Positions 1-7,437 of a stretch of 11,887 nucleotides of DNA are shown piece after piece. Location of the stretch: the NCBI GenBank assembly GCA_032250585.1, contig JAVVFH010000095.1, forward strand, positions 1-11,887, read 5' to 3'. The stretch is from JAVVFH01 sp032250585. Its GTDB lineage: Bacteria; Pseudomonadota; Gammaproteobacteria; Xanthomonadales; SZUA-36. Position 1 is the stretch's first letter, and every line of letters starts with the position of its first letter. The notes under the pieces are model-generated. The model was not told the DNA's origin, did no database searches, and saw only the letters and a list, made by a program, of their open reading frames with translations. Both the position numbers and the translations under genes were made by a program.

Positions 1-684
1 GTCTCTATCTACAAGCGCGAGCAGGAGGTCTTCGAATTCCACCCCGGTCCGATTTTTGCGCAGGTGATTCTGGCCGACGAAGTCAACCGCGCCACGCCGA
101 AGACCCAGAGCGCGCTGCTCGAAGGCATGGCCGAGGGGCAGGTTACCATCGAAAACAAAACCCATGTTCTGCCCAGCCCGTTTTTCGTGATGGCCACCCA
201 GAACCCCCTCGATCTGGTTGGTACGTTTCCGCTGCCCGATTCCCAGCTCGATCGCTTCCTGCTGAGCCTTTCGCTGGGCTACCCCGAGCCGGCGGCCGAG
301 CGCCGCCTGCTGACCAGCGAGGATCGATCCATAATGCTCGAGCGGATCAAACCGCTGCTGACGCCCGATGACATCAAGCTGCTGCAGCAGGACTGTGACC
401 GGGTCCATGTCAGCGAAGATTTGCTCGATTACGTGCAGGCCCTGCTGCAGGAAACACGCGACGAACGCTGGTTCGAAAACGGCCTGTCGCCACGGGCCGG
501 CCTCGGCCTGCTTCGCGCCAGCCGTGCCCATGCATTCCTCGACGACCGGGACTTTGTCGTCCCCGAGGACGTCAAAGCCGTCTTTCCCGGCCTCGCCCGG
601 CATCGCCTGAACCCCTCTTCCGGCTTCAGCCATTCGCCGGAACAGCAAGTCGAAGAATTGCTGAAACAACTCCCGATACCCTGA
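1..684 (+). CDS. MoxR-family AAA+ ATPase, 3' part (5' end outside window)
   Basis: The reading frame is open from the first base and ends at a TGA, giving 227 C-terminal residues; the start and the Walker A region lie upstream of the window. Visible AAA+ elements, in order: a FHPGPIFAQ segment, Walker B VILADEVNRA (DE pair for Mg-ATP hydrolysis), sensor 1 in VMATQNP, the LPDSQLDRF segment with its conserved Arg, and a sensor-2-like LSPRAGLGLLRASRAHAF in the C-terminal lid. These are hallmarks of the MoxR family, cytoplasmic ATPases thought to act as chaperones that mature or load partner proteins. It sits 26 nt before a DUF58 gene and upstream of a transglutaminase gene, the standard MoxR/DUF58/TgpA arrangement, so co-transcription is likely. 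The specific client is unknown. Family assignment is firm; the MoxR subfamily is not resolved because the N-terminus is missing. Confidence 0.95.
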   Translation, partial: VSIYKREQEVFEFHPGPIFAQVILADEVNRATPKTQSALLEGMAEGQVTIENKTHVLPSPFFVMATQNPLDLVGTFPLPDSQLDRFLLSLSLGYPEPAAERRLLTSEDRSIMLERIKPLLTPDDIKLLQQDCDRVHVSEDLLDYVQALLQETRDERWFENGLSPRAGLGLLRASRAHAFLDDRDFVVPEDVKAVFPGLARHRLNPSSGFSHSPEQQVEELLKQLPIP

Positions 685-710
685 GCTGCGGCTTCCATGG
701 AGGGATCGCC

Positions 711-1691
711 ATGAGCACAGCAGTCATGGACAACGGCCGAACCGGCCTTCGCCGGCGCTTCGACCAGTGGCTGCTCGAGCGCGTGCGCCAACGGCGCGGC
801 CCGGCCGAGCTGCCGTTGACGCTGGAATACCGGTATATCTACGTGCTGCCCAGCCGTTTCGGTTTCTGGTTCGGCATCCTGTTGGCACTGACCGCGATCG
901 GAGGCCTCAATTTCAACAACAACATGACGTTGCTGATGGCTTTCCTGTTGGCGTCCATCGCGCAAGTGACGACGTTGCTCGCCTATCGGAACCTTTCCGG
1001 GCTGATCGTTGCGGCGATCCGCGGCGGGCCGGTCTTCGCAGGGGAACCGGCCTGTTTTCACGTGCATTTAAAAAACCCCGACGATCGTGGCCGATTCGCC
1101 ATTCAAGCGGTTGCCGATGAAAGCTCCGACTGCATCGACATCGACCCCCTGTCAACAAACAAACTGACGGTCAAGCAGTCGACCCGGCGCAGGGGCTGGC
1201 TGGAGATGGAGCCGTTCCGGCTCGAAAACCGCTACCCGCTGGGCCTTTTCCGTGCCTGGTCGGTGATCATTCCCAGCGTGCGCTGCCTGGTCTATCCGCG
1301 GCCGGCGACGCCGCCGCCGCCGCTGCCGCAACGCGGCCGCGGCGATTACGGAGCCACCCAGAAGGGTGAGGGCGACCACTTTCATGGTTTGCGCGAATAC
1401 CACCCCGGCGATCCCCTGGGGCGGATCGCGTGGCGCACCAGTGCGCGCCAGCAAAAGCTTTACTCCAAGGTCATGGAAACGCCAAGTGAGCAAGCCTGTG
1501 AACTGAACTGGTATTTGATGCCCCGCCGGGACGTGGAAGAAAAACTCTCCATTCTTACCGCGTGGATTCTGCGCGCTGAACGCGGCCAGATGCCCTACAG
1601 CCTGGAAATGCCTGGTGCCGCGCTGCCGGCCGGCCTGGGCGAAGCGCATCGCGACGCCTGTCTGCGCATTCTGGCACTGTATAAAGCCTGA
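711..1691 (+). CDS. DUF58 domain-containing membrane protein
   Basis: A 326-residue protein. The ATG is preceded by a good ribosome site, GGAGGG, about 6 nt upstream. Two hydrophobic segments near the N-terminus (about residues 50-66 and 72-92) are separated by a short polar NFNNN turn, so both ends probably face the cytoplasm. The C-terminal part carries the DUF58 signature: RRGWLEMEPFRLENRYPLGLFRAW, then GLREYHPGDPLGRIAWRTSA at about residues 226-245. A proline run (TPPPPLPQ, encoded by a GCC-repeat stretch near 1308-1325) lies between the two motifs, as is common in this family. DUF58 proteins accompany MoxR ATPases and transglutaminase-like proteins; their biochemical role is not established. 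The stop codon overlaps the start of the transglutaminase gene (ATGA), implying translational coupling. Length and motifs are normal for the family. Confidence 0.93.
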   Translation: MSTAVMDNGRTGLRRRFDQWLLERVRQRRGPAELPLTLEYRYIYVLPSRFGFWFGILLALTAIGGLNFNNNMTLLMAFLLASIAQVTTLLAYRNLSGLIVAAIRGGPVFAGEPACFHVHLKNPDDRGRFAIQAVADESSDCIDIDPLSTNKLTVKQSTRRRGWLEMEPFRLENRYPLGLFRAWSVIIPSVRCLVYPRPATPPPPLPQRGRGDYGATQKGEGDHFHGLREYHPGDPLGRIAWRTSARQQKLYSKVMETPSEQACELNWYLMPRRDVEEKLSILTAWILRAERGQMPYSLEMPGAALPAGLGEAHRDACLRILALYKA

Positions 1692-3673
1692 TGAAGCCGA
1701 GCCGAAAAGCGACATTCTGGGTGATGGCCACCTTTGCGGCGGCGATGATTCCGCAACTGCTGCGCATGCCGCCTGCGGTCATGCTGATGACCCTGCTGCC
1801 GTTGTTCTGGCGGCTGGCTGCCGAACTGCGGCGCTGGAAGCCACTGCCCGGCCTGGTTCGCCATGGCGCGACGATACTGGCGCTGGCCGCGATGTTTTTC
1901 TCCTACGGCGGGCTGGCGGGGCGGCGTGCGGCGGTCAGCCTGCTGACCGTCATGCTCGCGTTGAAAATGATCGAAAGCTACTCGATCAGGGACGCCCGCC
2001 TGGTGGTCAGCTTCAGCCTGTTCCTGTGCGCGACTCAGTTTCTGTTCGCCCAGGGTATCCTGATGCCTTTTTACGGCGCGCTGATCGTGTTGCTGGCGTT
2101 GGTATCCTTTACGCACCTGCAGCGCAACGAGGCCTGGGCAGCGCAAGGGCACCCACCGGCGACCCGAAGCTCTCTCGCCTCGGAACTCGGTTTCAGCTTG
2201 AGGCTTTTGGGCTTGGCCGTGCCGGTCGGCCTGGCTTTCTTCCTGCTGTTTCCGCGCCTGTCCAGTCCGCTCTGGGGCATCCCGGAAACGACACTGGATT
2301 CGAAGACCGGCCTGTCGGAGACCATGTCCCCCGGCAGCATCCAGAACCTGTTCATGGACGACAGCGCCGCCTTCCGGGTGCAGTTTTCCAGCCCGGTGCC
2401 GCCGGCCGCCGACATGTATTGGCGCGGACCGGTGTTGTGGGAATTCGACGGCGCCACCTGGAAAGGCAGTTTTTACGGCAAGAACGTCGCGGCCGTGACG
2501 CTTCCCGCAGCCGAGACCGCGCCGTTGCGGTACACGGTGCAGATGGAGCCGAACGAACGCAAATGGCTGTTCGCACTGGATTATCCGGCCGAGCCTCCGG
2601 ACGACACGCGCGTCACTTTGGATTTTCAGCTGATTCGCCAGGATCCGGTGCTCCAGTTGCTGGAATATTCCATGAAGTCCGACCCGCGTTTCATCGATTC
2701 GCCGGAGTTGGCGCATACGCTGCGCATGCAGGCCCTGAATCTGCCGCCGTCATCGAGTCCGCGCACGCGCTCGATGGTCAGCCGATGGCGCAGTGAAACG
2801 CCTGATGACTGGCAATTCGTAAATAGGGTGCTGACGCATTTCAACGAGCAGGCCTTCCATTATTCACTGGAATCACCGTTGCTCGGGGAGCAACCGATCG
2901 ATGAGTTCCTGTTCGAAACGCGCATAGGCTACTGCGAGCACTATGCCTCTGCGTTCACGGTGATGATGCGCCTGGCCGGGATTCCCGCCCGTGTCGTCAC
3001 CGGTTATCAGGGTGGCTGGCACAACGAACTGGGTGGGTACGTGCTGGTCCGTCAATCCGATGCCCATGCCTGGGCTGAGGTGTGGCTACCCGCGTCAGGC
3101 TGGACCCGCGTGGACCCCACCGCGGCGGTTTCGCCACGACGCATTCTCGATGGCTCCCTGGGTGCGCTGTCAGGTCCCCGTCACATGCTGGATTATTCCT
3201 GGTTTCGGAGCTTACGCAACGGTATCGACCTGGTGCAGCAGCGCTGGAACGACCTGGTGATCGAATACGGTGCCAAACGCCAGCAGAAACTGTTTTCGCC
3301 TTTGGGTCTCGACCGACTGACGCCGCCGATGCTGGTCGCCCTGCTGTTCGTGGTGATCGCCGCTTTCAGTGCCGTGTTGTTACCGCTGGTCATGCGCATT
3401 CGCGGTCCGGCGGCCAAGGATCCGTTGCAGCAGATCTGGATAATGTTCCTGAAACGGCTGGCAGCGGCCGGCTACCGCGCCGAGGCATCCAGCGGCCCAT
3501 GGGAACTGGCTGAGGAGGCCAGTCGGCACTTGCCGGAGGCCGCAATCGGCATCCGCTCCATCGCGGATACCTATGGCCGCTGCCGTTATTCACCAGATCC
3601 GCCGGCCCTGCGTGACCTGAAGCAGGCCGTGCGTCAATTCCGAGCAAAGAAAAAACGGCCTGGTGTAAAATAA
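1691..3673 (+). CDS. tgpA: TgpA-like membrane transglutaminase/protease-like protein (DUF3488, transglutaminase core, DUF4129)
   Basis: A 660-residue protein starting inside the stop codon of the DUF58 gene. The first ~190 residues are several hydrophobic helices ending in FFLLFPRLSSPLWG (DUF3488 region). A long periplasmic part follows with a transglutaminase-like core: Cys415 in RIGYCEHYASAF, His459 in SDAHAWAEVW and Asp475 in TRVDPTAAV form the expected Cys-His-Asp triad, with GIPARVVTGYQGG between. A further membrane helix spans about residues 547-567, and a cytoplasmic C-terminal tail (DUF4129-like) ends in Lys-rich sequence. TgpA of Pseudomonas aeruginosa has this architecture and is important for viability there; the substrate in this organism is unknown. 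All catalytic residues are present, so the enzyme is probably active. The symbol is used by family resemblance. Confidence 0.93.
   Translation: MKPSRKATFWVMATFAAAMIPQLLRMPPAVMLMTLLPLFWRLAAELRRWKPLPGLVRHGATILALAAMFFSYGGLAGRRAAVSLLTVMLALKMIESYSIRDARLVVSFSLFLCATQFLFAQGILMPFYGALIVLLALVSFTHLQRNEAWAAQGHPPATRSSLASELGFSLRLLGLAVPVGLAFFLLFPRLSSPLWGIPETTLDSKTGLSETMSPGSIQNLFMDDSAAFRVQFSSPVPPAADMYWRGPVLWEFDGATWKGSFYGKNVAAVTLPAAETAPLRYTVQMEPNERKWLFALDYPAEPPDDTRVTLDFQLIRQDPVLQLLEYSMKSDPRFIDSPELAHTLRMQALNLPPSSSPRTRSMVSRWRSETPDDWQFVNRVLTHFNEQAFHYSLESPLLGEQPIDEFLFETRIGYCEHYASAFTVMMRLAGIPARVVTGYQGGWHNELGGYVLVRQSDAHAWAEVWLPASGWTRVDPTAAVSPRRILDGSLGALSGPRHMLDYSWFRSLRNGIDLVQQRWNDLVIEYGAKRQQKLFSPLGLDRLTPPMLVALLFVVIAAFSAVLLPLVMRIRGPAAKDPLQQIWIMFLKRLAAAGYRAEASSGPWELAEEASRHLPEAAIGIRSIADTYGRCRYSPDPPALRDLKQAVRQFRAKKKRPGVK
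3666..3671 (+). promoter_or_regulatory. possible -10 element for the slp gene
   Basis: TAAAAT (5 of 6 to the sigma-70 -10 consensus) overlaps the end of the transglutaminase gene, in an AT-rich pocket about 55 nt before the lipoprotein start. No good -35 hexamer lies at the usual distance, so this is tentative. The lipoprotein gene may instead be read from the upstream unit. Confidence 0.25.
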
Positions 3674-3725
3674 ACAGAAGAAAAAATGGTCCAACCAGAT
3701 GAGCCATGCCAAAGGAATTTGTTTG

Positions 3726-4331
3726 ATGAGAAAATTGATCCTGGCCCTGGCCGTCATGGCTATCGCATCTGCCTGCACGACGGTTCCCGCGGAGCTGGAG
3801 GGCAGCTACCGTTCCATATCACCCGCACGGGTCGATGGCGGCGTGCTCGGGAGCCAGGTTCGCTGGGGTGGCGTGATCGTCGATACGCGCAATGAAGAAG
3901 ATGTGACCTGCCTCGAGATTCTCTCGCGGGAACTCGGCAAATACCTGAGGCCGCAAGTAAGCGACCGCACCGCCGGGCGCTTCATCGCCTGCAAACCGGG
4001 TTTCTACGATCCCGAAGTCTATTCCAAGGGCCGTGAGGTCACCCTGACAGGCCGCATCAGCCGCATCGAAGTGCGCCAGATTGATGAGTTCAGTTACCGT
4101 TATCCGGTTGTGGAGGTGGATGAACTCGTGCTTTGGGAGAAACGTCAGGACGTTCGCGTTTACGACCACTACGATCCGTTTTACTCGCCCTATTACTGGG
4201 GCTACGGTCCCTACCGCGGGTATTATTATTATTATTATCCATTTTACCGCTCACCCGGCTTTGGCGTGCACGGCCGCGCCACTATTCGGAAAACGGTGCC
4301 GGACCCTGCGGAAACCAAAGCGGGTGATTGA
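3726..4331 (+). CDS. Slp-family outer membrane lipoprotein with tyrosine-rich C-terminal region
   Basis: I chose the ATG at 3726 over the in-frame ATG at 3699: it has AAAGGA about 9 nt upstream and gives a clean lipoprotein signal, MRKLILALAVMAIASAC, with lipobox ASAC and modified Cys17. The residue after Cys is Thr, not Asp, so sorting to the outer membrane by Lol is expected. The 201-residue product matches the Slp/YeaY family: VRWGGVIVDTRN, a TCLEILSREL strand, GRFIACKPGFYDPEVYSKGREVTLTGRI and the VVEVDELVLWE strand all fit. Slp is a starvation or stationary-phase lipoprotein in E. coli, with no defined biochemical function. Odd: residues 146-174 contain 14 tyrosines, six in a row, encoded by a TAT microsatellite. 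Two Cys residues within the domain could form a disulfide. A DUF2461 gene follows closely. Confidence 0.9.
   Translation: MRKLILALAVMAIASACTTVPAELEGSYRSISPARVDGGVLGSQVRWGGVIVDTRNEEDVTCLEILSRELGKYLRPQVSDRTAGRFIACKPGFYDPEVYSKGREVTLTGRISRIEVRQIDEFSYRYPVVEVDELVLWEKRQDVRVYDHYDPFYSPYYWGYGPYRGYYYYYYPFYRSPGFGVHGRATIRKTVPDPAETKAGD
4221..4238 (+). repeat. TAT trinucleotide microsatellite (6 units) in the slp gene
   Basis: Six perfect TAT units encode six consecutive tyrosines in the C-terminal region of the lipoprotein. The AT-only run stands out in GC-rich surroundings, where TAC would be an equally good Tyr codon. Slippage would add or remove whole tyrosines without breaking the frame. Confidence 0.9.
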
Positions 4332-4366
4332 GGCGGGGTCGCCGAAGGCTGCACGGAACTCGCCGC

Positions 4367-5056
4367 GTGCCTGAGTTCCCGGGCTTTCCCGCCGACTTTT
4401 TTGGTTTCTTCGAGGATCTCGCGCGCAACAACCACCGTGACTGGTTCAACGATCACCGACGCCGCTACCAGGATTCGGTACTCGCTCCGGTGAGCGCATT
4501 CATCGTCGACATGGCGCCCCTGCTGTCGAAAATCTCCCGGCATTTCATCGCCGACCCGCGACCGCAGGGCGGCTCGATGTTCCGGGTCCGTCGCGACACA
4601 CGGTTTTCCGACGACAAGACAGCCTACAAAACCCATACTGGCATCCAGTTCCGCCACGAGGCCGGCAAGGATGCGCATACGCTCAGCTTTTATGTCCACC
4701 TCGCACCCGACGGCTTGCGCTACGGTGGTGGAATATGGCGCCCTCCCGCGCCGCAACTGTCGCGTATTCGCGATTACATGGCGGACAATACACGGGCCTG
4801 GGCGCGCATCAGCCAGGCAAAAAAAGTTCTCGACGTGGGTGGTGTCCGGGGCAGTTCCCTGAAATGCGCCCCGCGTGGATTCAACCCCGAACACGTGCAC
4901 ATCGAAGACCTCAAGCGCAAGAGCCTGTATGTTATGGCCGAAGGGTCACCGGCGGCCGCGCTGGAGCCGGATTTCACGGCCCGCGTCGATGAGGCCTTCC
5001 GGCGCGCCGGGCCACTGAACCGTTTCCTCGGCAAAGCGCTCGAACTGCCCTTTTGA
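4367..5056 (+). CDS. DUF2461 (TIGR02453) family protein
   Basis: Recognised by its N-terminal FPGFPADFFGFFEDLARNNHRDWFNDHRRRY and the central MFRVRRDTRFSDDKTAYKTHTGIQF, followed by a LSFYVHLAPDGLRYGGGIW strand; these are typical of DUF2461. The start is uncertain: the GTG at 4367 puts the family's usual N-terminus right at the start (VPEFPGF) and gives 229 residues, the normal size, with ACGGAA 8 nt upstream. A TTG at 4328 would overlap the slp stop but adds 13 Arg-rich residues with no family resemblance. No signal peptide or membrane helix is seen, so the protein is probably cytoplasmic. No biochemical function is established for the family. It lies 35 nt after slp and 14 nt before the LemA gene, so it is probably co-transcribed with both. 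Confidence 0.88.
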   Translation: MPEFPGFPADFFGFFEDLARNNHRDWFNDHRRRYQDSVLAPVSAFIVDMAPLLSKISRHFIADPRPQGGSMFRVRRDTRFSDDKTAYKTHTGIQFRHEAGKDAHTLSFYVHLAPDGLRYGGGIWRPPAPQLSRIRDYMADNTRAWARISQAKKVLDVGGVRGSSLKCAPRGFNPEHVHIEDLKRKSLYVMAEGSPAAALEPDFTARVDEAFRRAGPLNRFLGKALELPF

Positions 5057-5070
5057 TCGGTGCCGGACCA

Positions 5071-5622
5071 ATGGATTTCCTGGTTGCGATTCTGTTTCCG
5101 GTACTGGTTCTCTGGGGCATCTGGACCTTCAACCGACTGGTCCGCCTGCGCAACCAGGTCAACGAGGCCTGGGCCGGTATCGACGTCCAACTGCAGCGCC
5201 GCCATGCGCTGGTACCCAACCTGGTCGCGGCCGTCAAGGGCTACCAGCAGCACGAATCTTCGGCGCTGCAGCGAGTCACGCAACTGCGCGGCCACCCTGA
5301 ACTGCCCCTGGAGGAACGCGCGGCAGAGGAAAGCAGTCTCTCCCGTTCTATCGGGCGGCTGTTCGCGCTGGCGGAGGATTACCCCGAACTCAAGGCCAGC
5401 GGCAACTTCGCGCAACTGCACGACACACTGGTCGAGATCGAGGAACACCTGCAATATGCCCGGCGCTACTACAACGGCAGCGTACGAGACCACAACAACC
5501 TGGTTGAATCCTTTCCCGCGATGCTGGTCGCATGGCCGTTCGGTTTCAGGCAGGCGGCTTTCTTCGAAATCGAACTGAGCAGCGAACGATCGGTTCCGAT
5601 CGTGGCGCTGGAGAGCGTGTGA
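5071..5622 (+). CDS. LemA family membrane protein
   Basis: A 183-residue protein with an N-terminal hydrophobic helix (MDFLVAILFPVLVLWGIWTF) followed by the LemA signature NRLVRLRNQVNEAWAGIDVQLQRRHALVPNLV, then a helical body with FAQLHDTLVEIEEHLQYARRYYNG and the conserved ending NLVESFPAMLVAWPFGF with AAFFEIELSSE. LemA proteins form an N-anchored helical bundle; their function is poorly defined. The ATG at 5071 gives the family's usual start and length; a TTG at 5053 would overlap the previous stop but only adds six residues. The gene ends in a TGATG overlap with the DUF2207 gene. LemA proteins are often encoded beside membrane proteins with Gly-rich tails, as here, suggesting the two products work together. 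Confidence 0.95.
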   Translation: MDFLVAILFPVLVLWGIWTFNRLVRLRNQVNEAWAGIDVQLQRRHALVPNLVAAVKGYQQHESSALQRVTQLRGHPELPLEERAAEESSLSRSIGRLFALAEDYPELKASGNFAQLHDTLVEIEEHLQYARRYYNGSVRDHNNLVESFPAMLVAWPFGFRQAAFFEIELSSERSVPIVALESV

Positions 5623-7328
5623 TGCGGGGCTGGCTGGCTGCCTTCTGCCTGCTTGCCGTGCTGGCGGCGCCGACGCTGTGCGCCGAGGAGCGCATTCTCA
5701 AATACCGTTCCGAGGTCCGCGTTCAGCCCGACGGGCGGCTGCTGGTCACCGAGACTCTGCGGGTGCAGGTCGAGGGCCAGCAGATCCGGCGCGGCATTTA
5801 CCGCGATTTCCCAACCCGCTACCGTGACCGCCTGGGCAATAACGTGCACGCCGATTTCGACGTCGTCTCCGTGCGCCGCGACGGCGGCCCGGAACCCTGG
5901 CACACCGAGCAGCATCCCAACGGAGTGCGGCTTTATGTCGGCTCCGCGGAGCGCAACGTGTCGCGCGGCCCGCATAAATACGAGTTGGTTTTCCTGACCG
6001 ACCGGCAGCTCGGTTATTTCCCGGACCACGATGAACTCTACTGGAACGTCACCGGCAACGGCTGGGCCTTTCCCATCGAACGCGTCGTGGTGACCATCAG
6101 CCTGCCGTTCCGGGTAGCCGCCGACCAATTGCAACTGGCCGCCTACACGGGTGCGTTCGGTGCCCGGGAGAGCGATGCGCAGGCCGAGGTTCTCGACGCC
6201 AGCCGGGTCCGCTTCAAATCCACACGGCGGCTGCAGGCCGGTGAAGGCATGACGGTGGCCGTTGGCTGGCCGAAAGGCCTGATCAACGAACCTGGCGCGG
6301 GTCAGAAACTCGCCTGGTTCCTGACGGACAACGGCGCCGCGCTGATTTTGCTGCTCGGCTTGCTGGCGCCGCTGGGCTGGTACCTGTGGGCCTGGAACCG
6401 GGTGGGACGCGATCCGAAAAAAGGCGTGATCATTCCCCGCTTCGAACCGCCGACGGGTCTGTCGCCGGCGGCTTGCCGTTACGTGCGCGACATGTCGTTC
6501 CAGCGCGACGCTTTCAGCGCCGCGGTCGTCAGTCTCGCGGTCAAAGGCCAACTGGTCATCGAAGAACAGGATGACGAGTTCACGTTGCAGCGCGTGACAG
6601 GCGTCGCAAATGCCGTGCTGACGCCAGGCGAACGCGCCGTTCTGGAGACGTTGCTGCCTGATCCCGGTTCGCGAATCGAAATGAAACAGGAGCACTACCG
6701 GGTTTTCCAGTCGGCCCGGCAAGCACTGCAAAAAGCCCTGCAGAAGGAATATCGCGGCCGATTGTTCCAGTTGAACCGCGTGTACCTGCTGCCGCCGGTG
6801 CTGATGTCCGCGGCAGCGGTGGTCGTTGCGGCGTTTTTCACTGGTGGGCCGGCCATCTGGATCAGCTTCGGCCTGCTGACTTTGGCGCTGCACGCGCTGT
6901 TTATTTTCCTGCTGCGCGCCCCGACGCCCGCCGGCCGGCGCGTCATGGATGAAATCGAGGGCTTTCGCCGCTACCTGGATGCGGCCGAGCGCGAGCGCCT
7001 GGAGCAAATGCGCTCGCCGGCCCTGACGCCGGAAGTGTTCGAGGCCTTCCTGCCCTACGCTTATGCACTGGGTGTTGAAAACAGTTGGTGTGAGCGTTTC
7101 GCCCGCGAACTGCCGGGAGACCTGCGCGACGCCGACAGCTACCAGCCAAGCTGGTATACAGGGCGCCTGTATGGTTTGAGCGCGCTGCAGTATCTCGGGA
7201 GGGACTTCGGCGGCTCGATTACAGCGGCGATTTCCTCGGCATCTTCGGCGCCTGGATCCTCATCGGGTTCGGGGGGCGGGGGTTCTTCGGGTGGCGGCGG
7301 AGGCGGTGGCGGTGGCGGCGGTTGGTGA
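5622..7328 (+). CDS. DUF2207 domain-containing membrane protein with polyglycine tail
   Basis: The start is the ATG of the TGATG overlap with LemA; it opens a signal peptide, MRGWLAAFCLLAVLAAPTLCAEE, probably cut before the AEE. The 568-residue protein then has the DUF2207 beta-rich extracytoplasmic domain (about residues 25-235, including RRGIYRDFPTRYRDR and DELYWNVTGNGWAFPIERVVV). A transmembrane helix follows at about 239-258, then a cytoplasmic segment (GRDPKKGVIIPRFEPPTGLSPAACRYV), a hydrophobic hairpin at about 387-431, a charged region with GFRRYLDAAERERL, and a Ser/Gly tail ending GGW. This order is normal for YciQ-like proteins, whose function is unknown. The tail is encoded by a G-rich run. 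No rho-independent terminator is obvious just after the stop. Confidence 0.93.
   Translation: MRGWLAAFCLLAVLAAPTLCAEERILKYRSEVRVQPDGRLLVTETLRVQVEGQQIRRGIYRDFPTRYRDRLGNNVHADFDVVSVRRDGGPEPWHTEQHPNGVRLYVGSAERNVSRGPHKYELVFLTDRQLGYFPDHDELYWNVTGNGWAFPIERVVVTISLPFRVAADQLQLAAYTGAFGARESDAQAEVLDASRVRFKSTRRLQAGEGMTVAVGWPKGLINEPGAGQKLAWFLTDNGAALILLLGLLAPLGWYLWAWNRVGRDPKKGVIIPRFEPPTGLSPAACRYVRDMSFQRDAFSAAVVSLAVKGQLVIEEQDDEFTLQRVTGVANAVLTPGERAVLETLLPDPGSRIEMKQEHYRVFQSARQALQKALQKEYRGRLFQLNRVYLLPPVLMSAAAVVVAAFFTGGPAIWISFGLLTLALHALFIFLLRAPTPAGRRVMDEIEGFRRYLDAAERERLEQMRSPALTPEVFEAFLPYAYALGVENSWCERFARELPGDLRDADSYQPSWYTGRLYGLSALQYLGRDFGGSITAAISSASSAPGSSSGSGGGGSSGGGGGGGGGGGW
7265..7291 (+). other. G-quadruplex-type motif in the Gly-tail coding sequence
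   Basis: Four runs of at least three G (7265-7267, 7271-7276, 7278-7282, 7289-7291) are separated by loops of 3, 1 and 6 nt, which meets the canonical G3+N1-7 pattern on the coding strand and so also in the mRNA. It may only be a by-product of glycine codons. Confidence 0.5.
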
Positions 7329-7384
7329 GCACGAAAGCGGTTGTGCGGATTTCAAAAATTTTACAGGGCCCCAGCCTCCCGATT

Positions 7385-7421
7385 TCCCGACCGGTCGGGA
7401 TTCGCGTGAACCGGAATCCCG
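7385..7421. repeat. 16-bp perfect palindrome overlapping a second inverted repeat
   Basis: TCCCGACCGGTCGGGA (7385-7400) is a perfect palindrome. Its right arm also belongs to a second hairpin, CGGGATTC (7396-7403) with GAATCCCG (7414-7421) and a 10-nt loop. A further TCCCGA lies at 7377-7382. The cluster sits directly upstream of the extended -10 at 7429, where an operator would be expected. It lacks a T run, so it is a poor rho-independent terminator. Confidence 0.7.
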
Positions 7422-7428
7422 CAGGCGA

Positions 7429-7437
7429 TGCTATGAT
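7429..7437 (+). promoter_or_regulatory. extended -10 promoter element
   Basis: TGCTATGAT matches the TGnTATnAT extended -10 pattern (TATGAT is 5 of 6). No good -35 hexamer is seen at 17 nt, which is tolerated by extended -10 promoters. Transcription would begin near 7444, leaving more than 300 nt before the next gene. Confidence 0.4.

Noticed and set aside
1308..1325. GCC-repeat run in the DUF58 gene as a microsatellite
   Set aside because: It encodes the proline stretch commonly found at this place in DUF58 proteins; GC-rich codon use explains it.
1676..1695. CTGTAT sequences elsewhere (near 1678, 4926, 7168) as possible extra SOS boxes
   Set aside because: None has a matching right half-site at the correct spacing, and all lie inside coding sequence.
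1595..2716. Minus-strand open frame of 373 codons and plus-strand frame of 393 codons (1615-2796) over the transglutaminase gene
   Set aside because: Both overlap the clearly recognised tgpA frame, have low-complexity Arg/Gln/Ala-rich products and no motifs.
3699..3725. Upstream ATG for the slp gene
   Set aside because: It would place nine polar residues ahead of a good lipoprotein signal peptide and has no ribosome site as good as the AAAGGA before 3726.
4328..4366. TTG start for the DUF2461 gene overlapping the slp stop
   Set aside because: The extra 13 residues are Arg-rich and absent from the family pattern; the GTG at 4367 gives the normal N-terminus.
5469..7007. Long open frame on the minus strand (512 codons) opposite LemA and DUF2207
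   Set aside because: Its product is rich in Gln, His and Arg with no recognisable domain, and it is fully antisense to two well-supported genes; such frames are common shadows in GC-rich DNA.
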